From assembly GCA_000934455.1 (NCBI GenBank), contig KN882636.1:144907-176719 (forward strand): 31,813 nucleotides of DNA, given 5' to 3'. Shown in pieces: positions 30,901-31,813 of this stretch. Each line of letters starts with the position of its first letter. Within the stretch, counting starts at the first letter, position 1. The notes under the pieces were generated by a model. The model worked only from the letters and a program-made list of their open reading frames with translations. It ran no database searches and was not told where the DNA came from. This stretch comes from Apostichopus parvimensis (Eukaryota; Echinodermata; Holothuroidea; Aspidochirotida; Stichopodidae). The position numbers and the translations under genes were made by a program.

Positions 30901-31813
30901 CTATATGCTGCTTTCATAATTGCAATGATTCGATAAACATCCATTGATTTAAAATCCAATGCAAACATTCCGCATGCCCATGTGTATACTTTAACTCGAA
31001 CGGTTAAGAGGGAATTTTGCCTCGAGATTATAACCACTTAAACACATTCTAAAAATAAAACAACATAAATATTTTGGCAACGCGCTGACTCGCAAGACTT
31101 CTATATCAATGCCTCCGAGCTGCAAACTTTCAACTTTTTTTCATTTTATTTTCCATTCGGTATATATTCTGTCATATTTCAAAAACATGAGAATTGGCAG
31201 ACACACTATCATTTTATTTTATTTTTGGCTTGTTCTTGTTGTTGTAGCACTGTCCACAGCTCAAGCTTCAAATTTATATTTAATAAAGTGTTGTAAGTGA
31301 CACCCTCTTGTTAAGTCTCAAGACAGCTTTGCAACACCAATCTTTCAGAGTCTGCTGGTCACATTGGGTATAGGAATGCATGATATGATTAAGCTGTGAC
31401 AAGTTACAAGACCATAGGCTACTTGTCAAAATTGTCAGGAGTTTTTTTTTTTTTTACAAGTCAATAGTTTGACAAGTCTCTCAATTAAAATAGCATGCCA
31501 TTAGATCTGCTCTCAACATATATCTATATGTAGATTCCCCAGACATACAATCAAGTTAGTATCATTAATCATTCATCCAAACCAGGATTTTGTTTTTTCC
31601 TTCAGAGGCAATTTGGCAATAAATTATAATATATGTAATATGGATGTAATGATTCAGATTATCTATGTTACAAATTTGAAAGAGCCAGGTAGACAGGATT
31701 CAAAAATTTCAAATCTTTGGTCTCAAGTCTTGGGCTCTACTATGGCTAACTATATATATCCCCATTGTTGGGGTAATTTCCTACATGATCACTTCATTGC
31801 TTGGATGGAGGGT
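27950..31813 (-). other. CaV1: Upstream CaV1 intron, at least 3.9 kb
   Basis: No exon of domain I or the beta-interaction motif (a QQLEEDL-GYLDWI-like stretch) could be found here on the minus strand. The region is AT-rich, with a 15-bp triplet repeat at 28349-28392 and a T run near 31443. The true upstream exon is probably beyond 31813. A very small exon could have escaped notice. Confidence 0.75.
28349..28392. repeat. Short tandem repeat, 15-bp unit, 3 copies
   Basis: acacttggagggtaa occurs three times, the last copy with one change (ggaaacc). Confidence 0.92.

Overview
This is a eukaryotic genomic window holding the middle of one multi-exon gene on the minus strand. The gene encodes the pore-forming alpha-1 subunit of an L-type (CaV1) voltage-gated calcium channel. 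Seventeen exons chain together with canonical GT/AG splice sites and compatible phases from 27949 down to base 1. They give 769 uninterrupted codons. These cover the end of the I-II linker, all of domain II, the II-III linker, all of domain III, the III-IV linker and the start of IVS1. Both the 5' part (domain I with the beta-subunit interaction site) and the 3' part (rest of domain IV and the C-terminus) lie outside the window. Domain II carries the pore motif LTGEDWN and domain III carries FEGWPK, the CaV-type glutamates. The III-IV linker ELDKNQ and the IIIS6 sequence [10 protein letters not shown] mark it as CaV1 rather than CaV2 or CaV3.

The organism looks like a marine invertebrate animal. 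The channel reads like an invertebrate CaV1. The introns are AT-rich and full of microsatellites and short non-autonomous DNA transposons, and the assembly appears to come from a highly heterozygous individual. A deuterostome such as an echinoderm or hemichordate is plausible, but the species cannot be fixed from the sequence. There is no bacterial-type gene organisation, and most small open frames are intronic noise.

Layout from high to low coordinates, in the direction of transcription: 31813-27950 is an upstream intron; 27949-25704 holds the I-II linker and IIS1 exons; 20825-11938 holds the domain II exons; 11937-9893 holds the end of IIS6 and the II-III linker, including a 25-nt microexon; 9086-690 holds domain III; 120-1 holds the III-IV linker and start of IVS1.

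The main non-coding discovery is an apparent allelic duplication around a 50-N gap. Bases 16828-19118 and 19169-20748 are two near-identical copies that include most of the IIS2-S4 exon. The first copy carries two transposon insertions for which the second copy preserves the empty site. One is a 371-bp hAT-like element with an exact 8-bp target duplication, and the other is a 304-bp palindromic element at a TTAA-like site. A further hAT-like element (21237-21547), a nested palindromic element that splits a 45-bp minisatellite (10359-10940), an older relative of the TTAA element (about 8179-8340) and several tandem duplications complete the picture. I saw no convincing second gene, RNA gene, CRISPR array or novel protein system.
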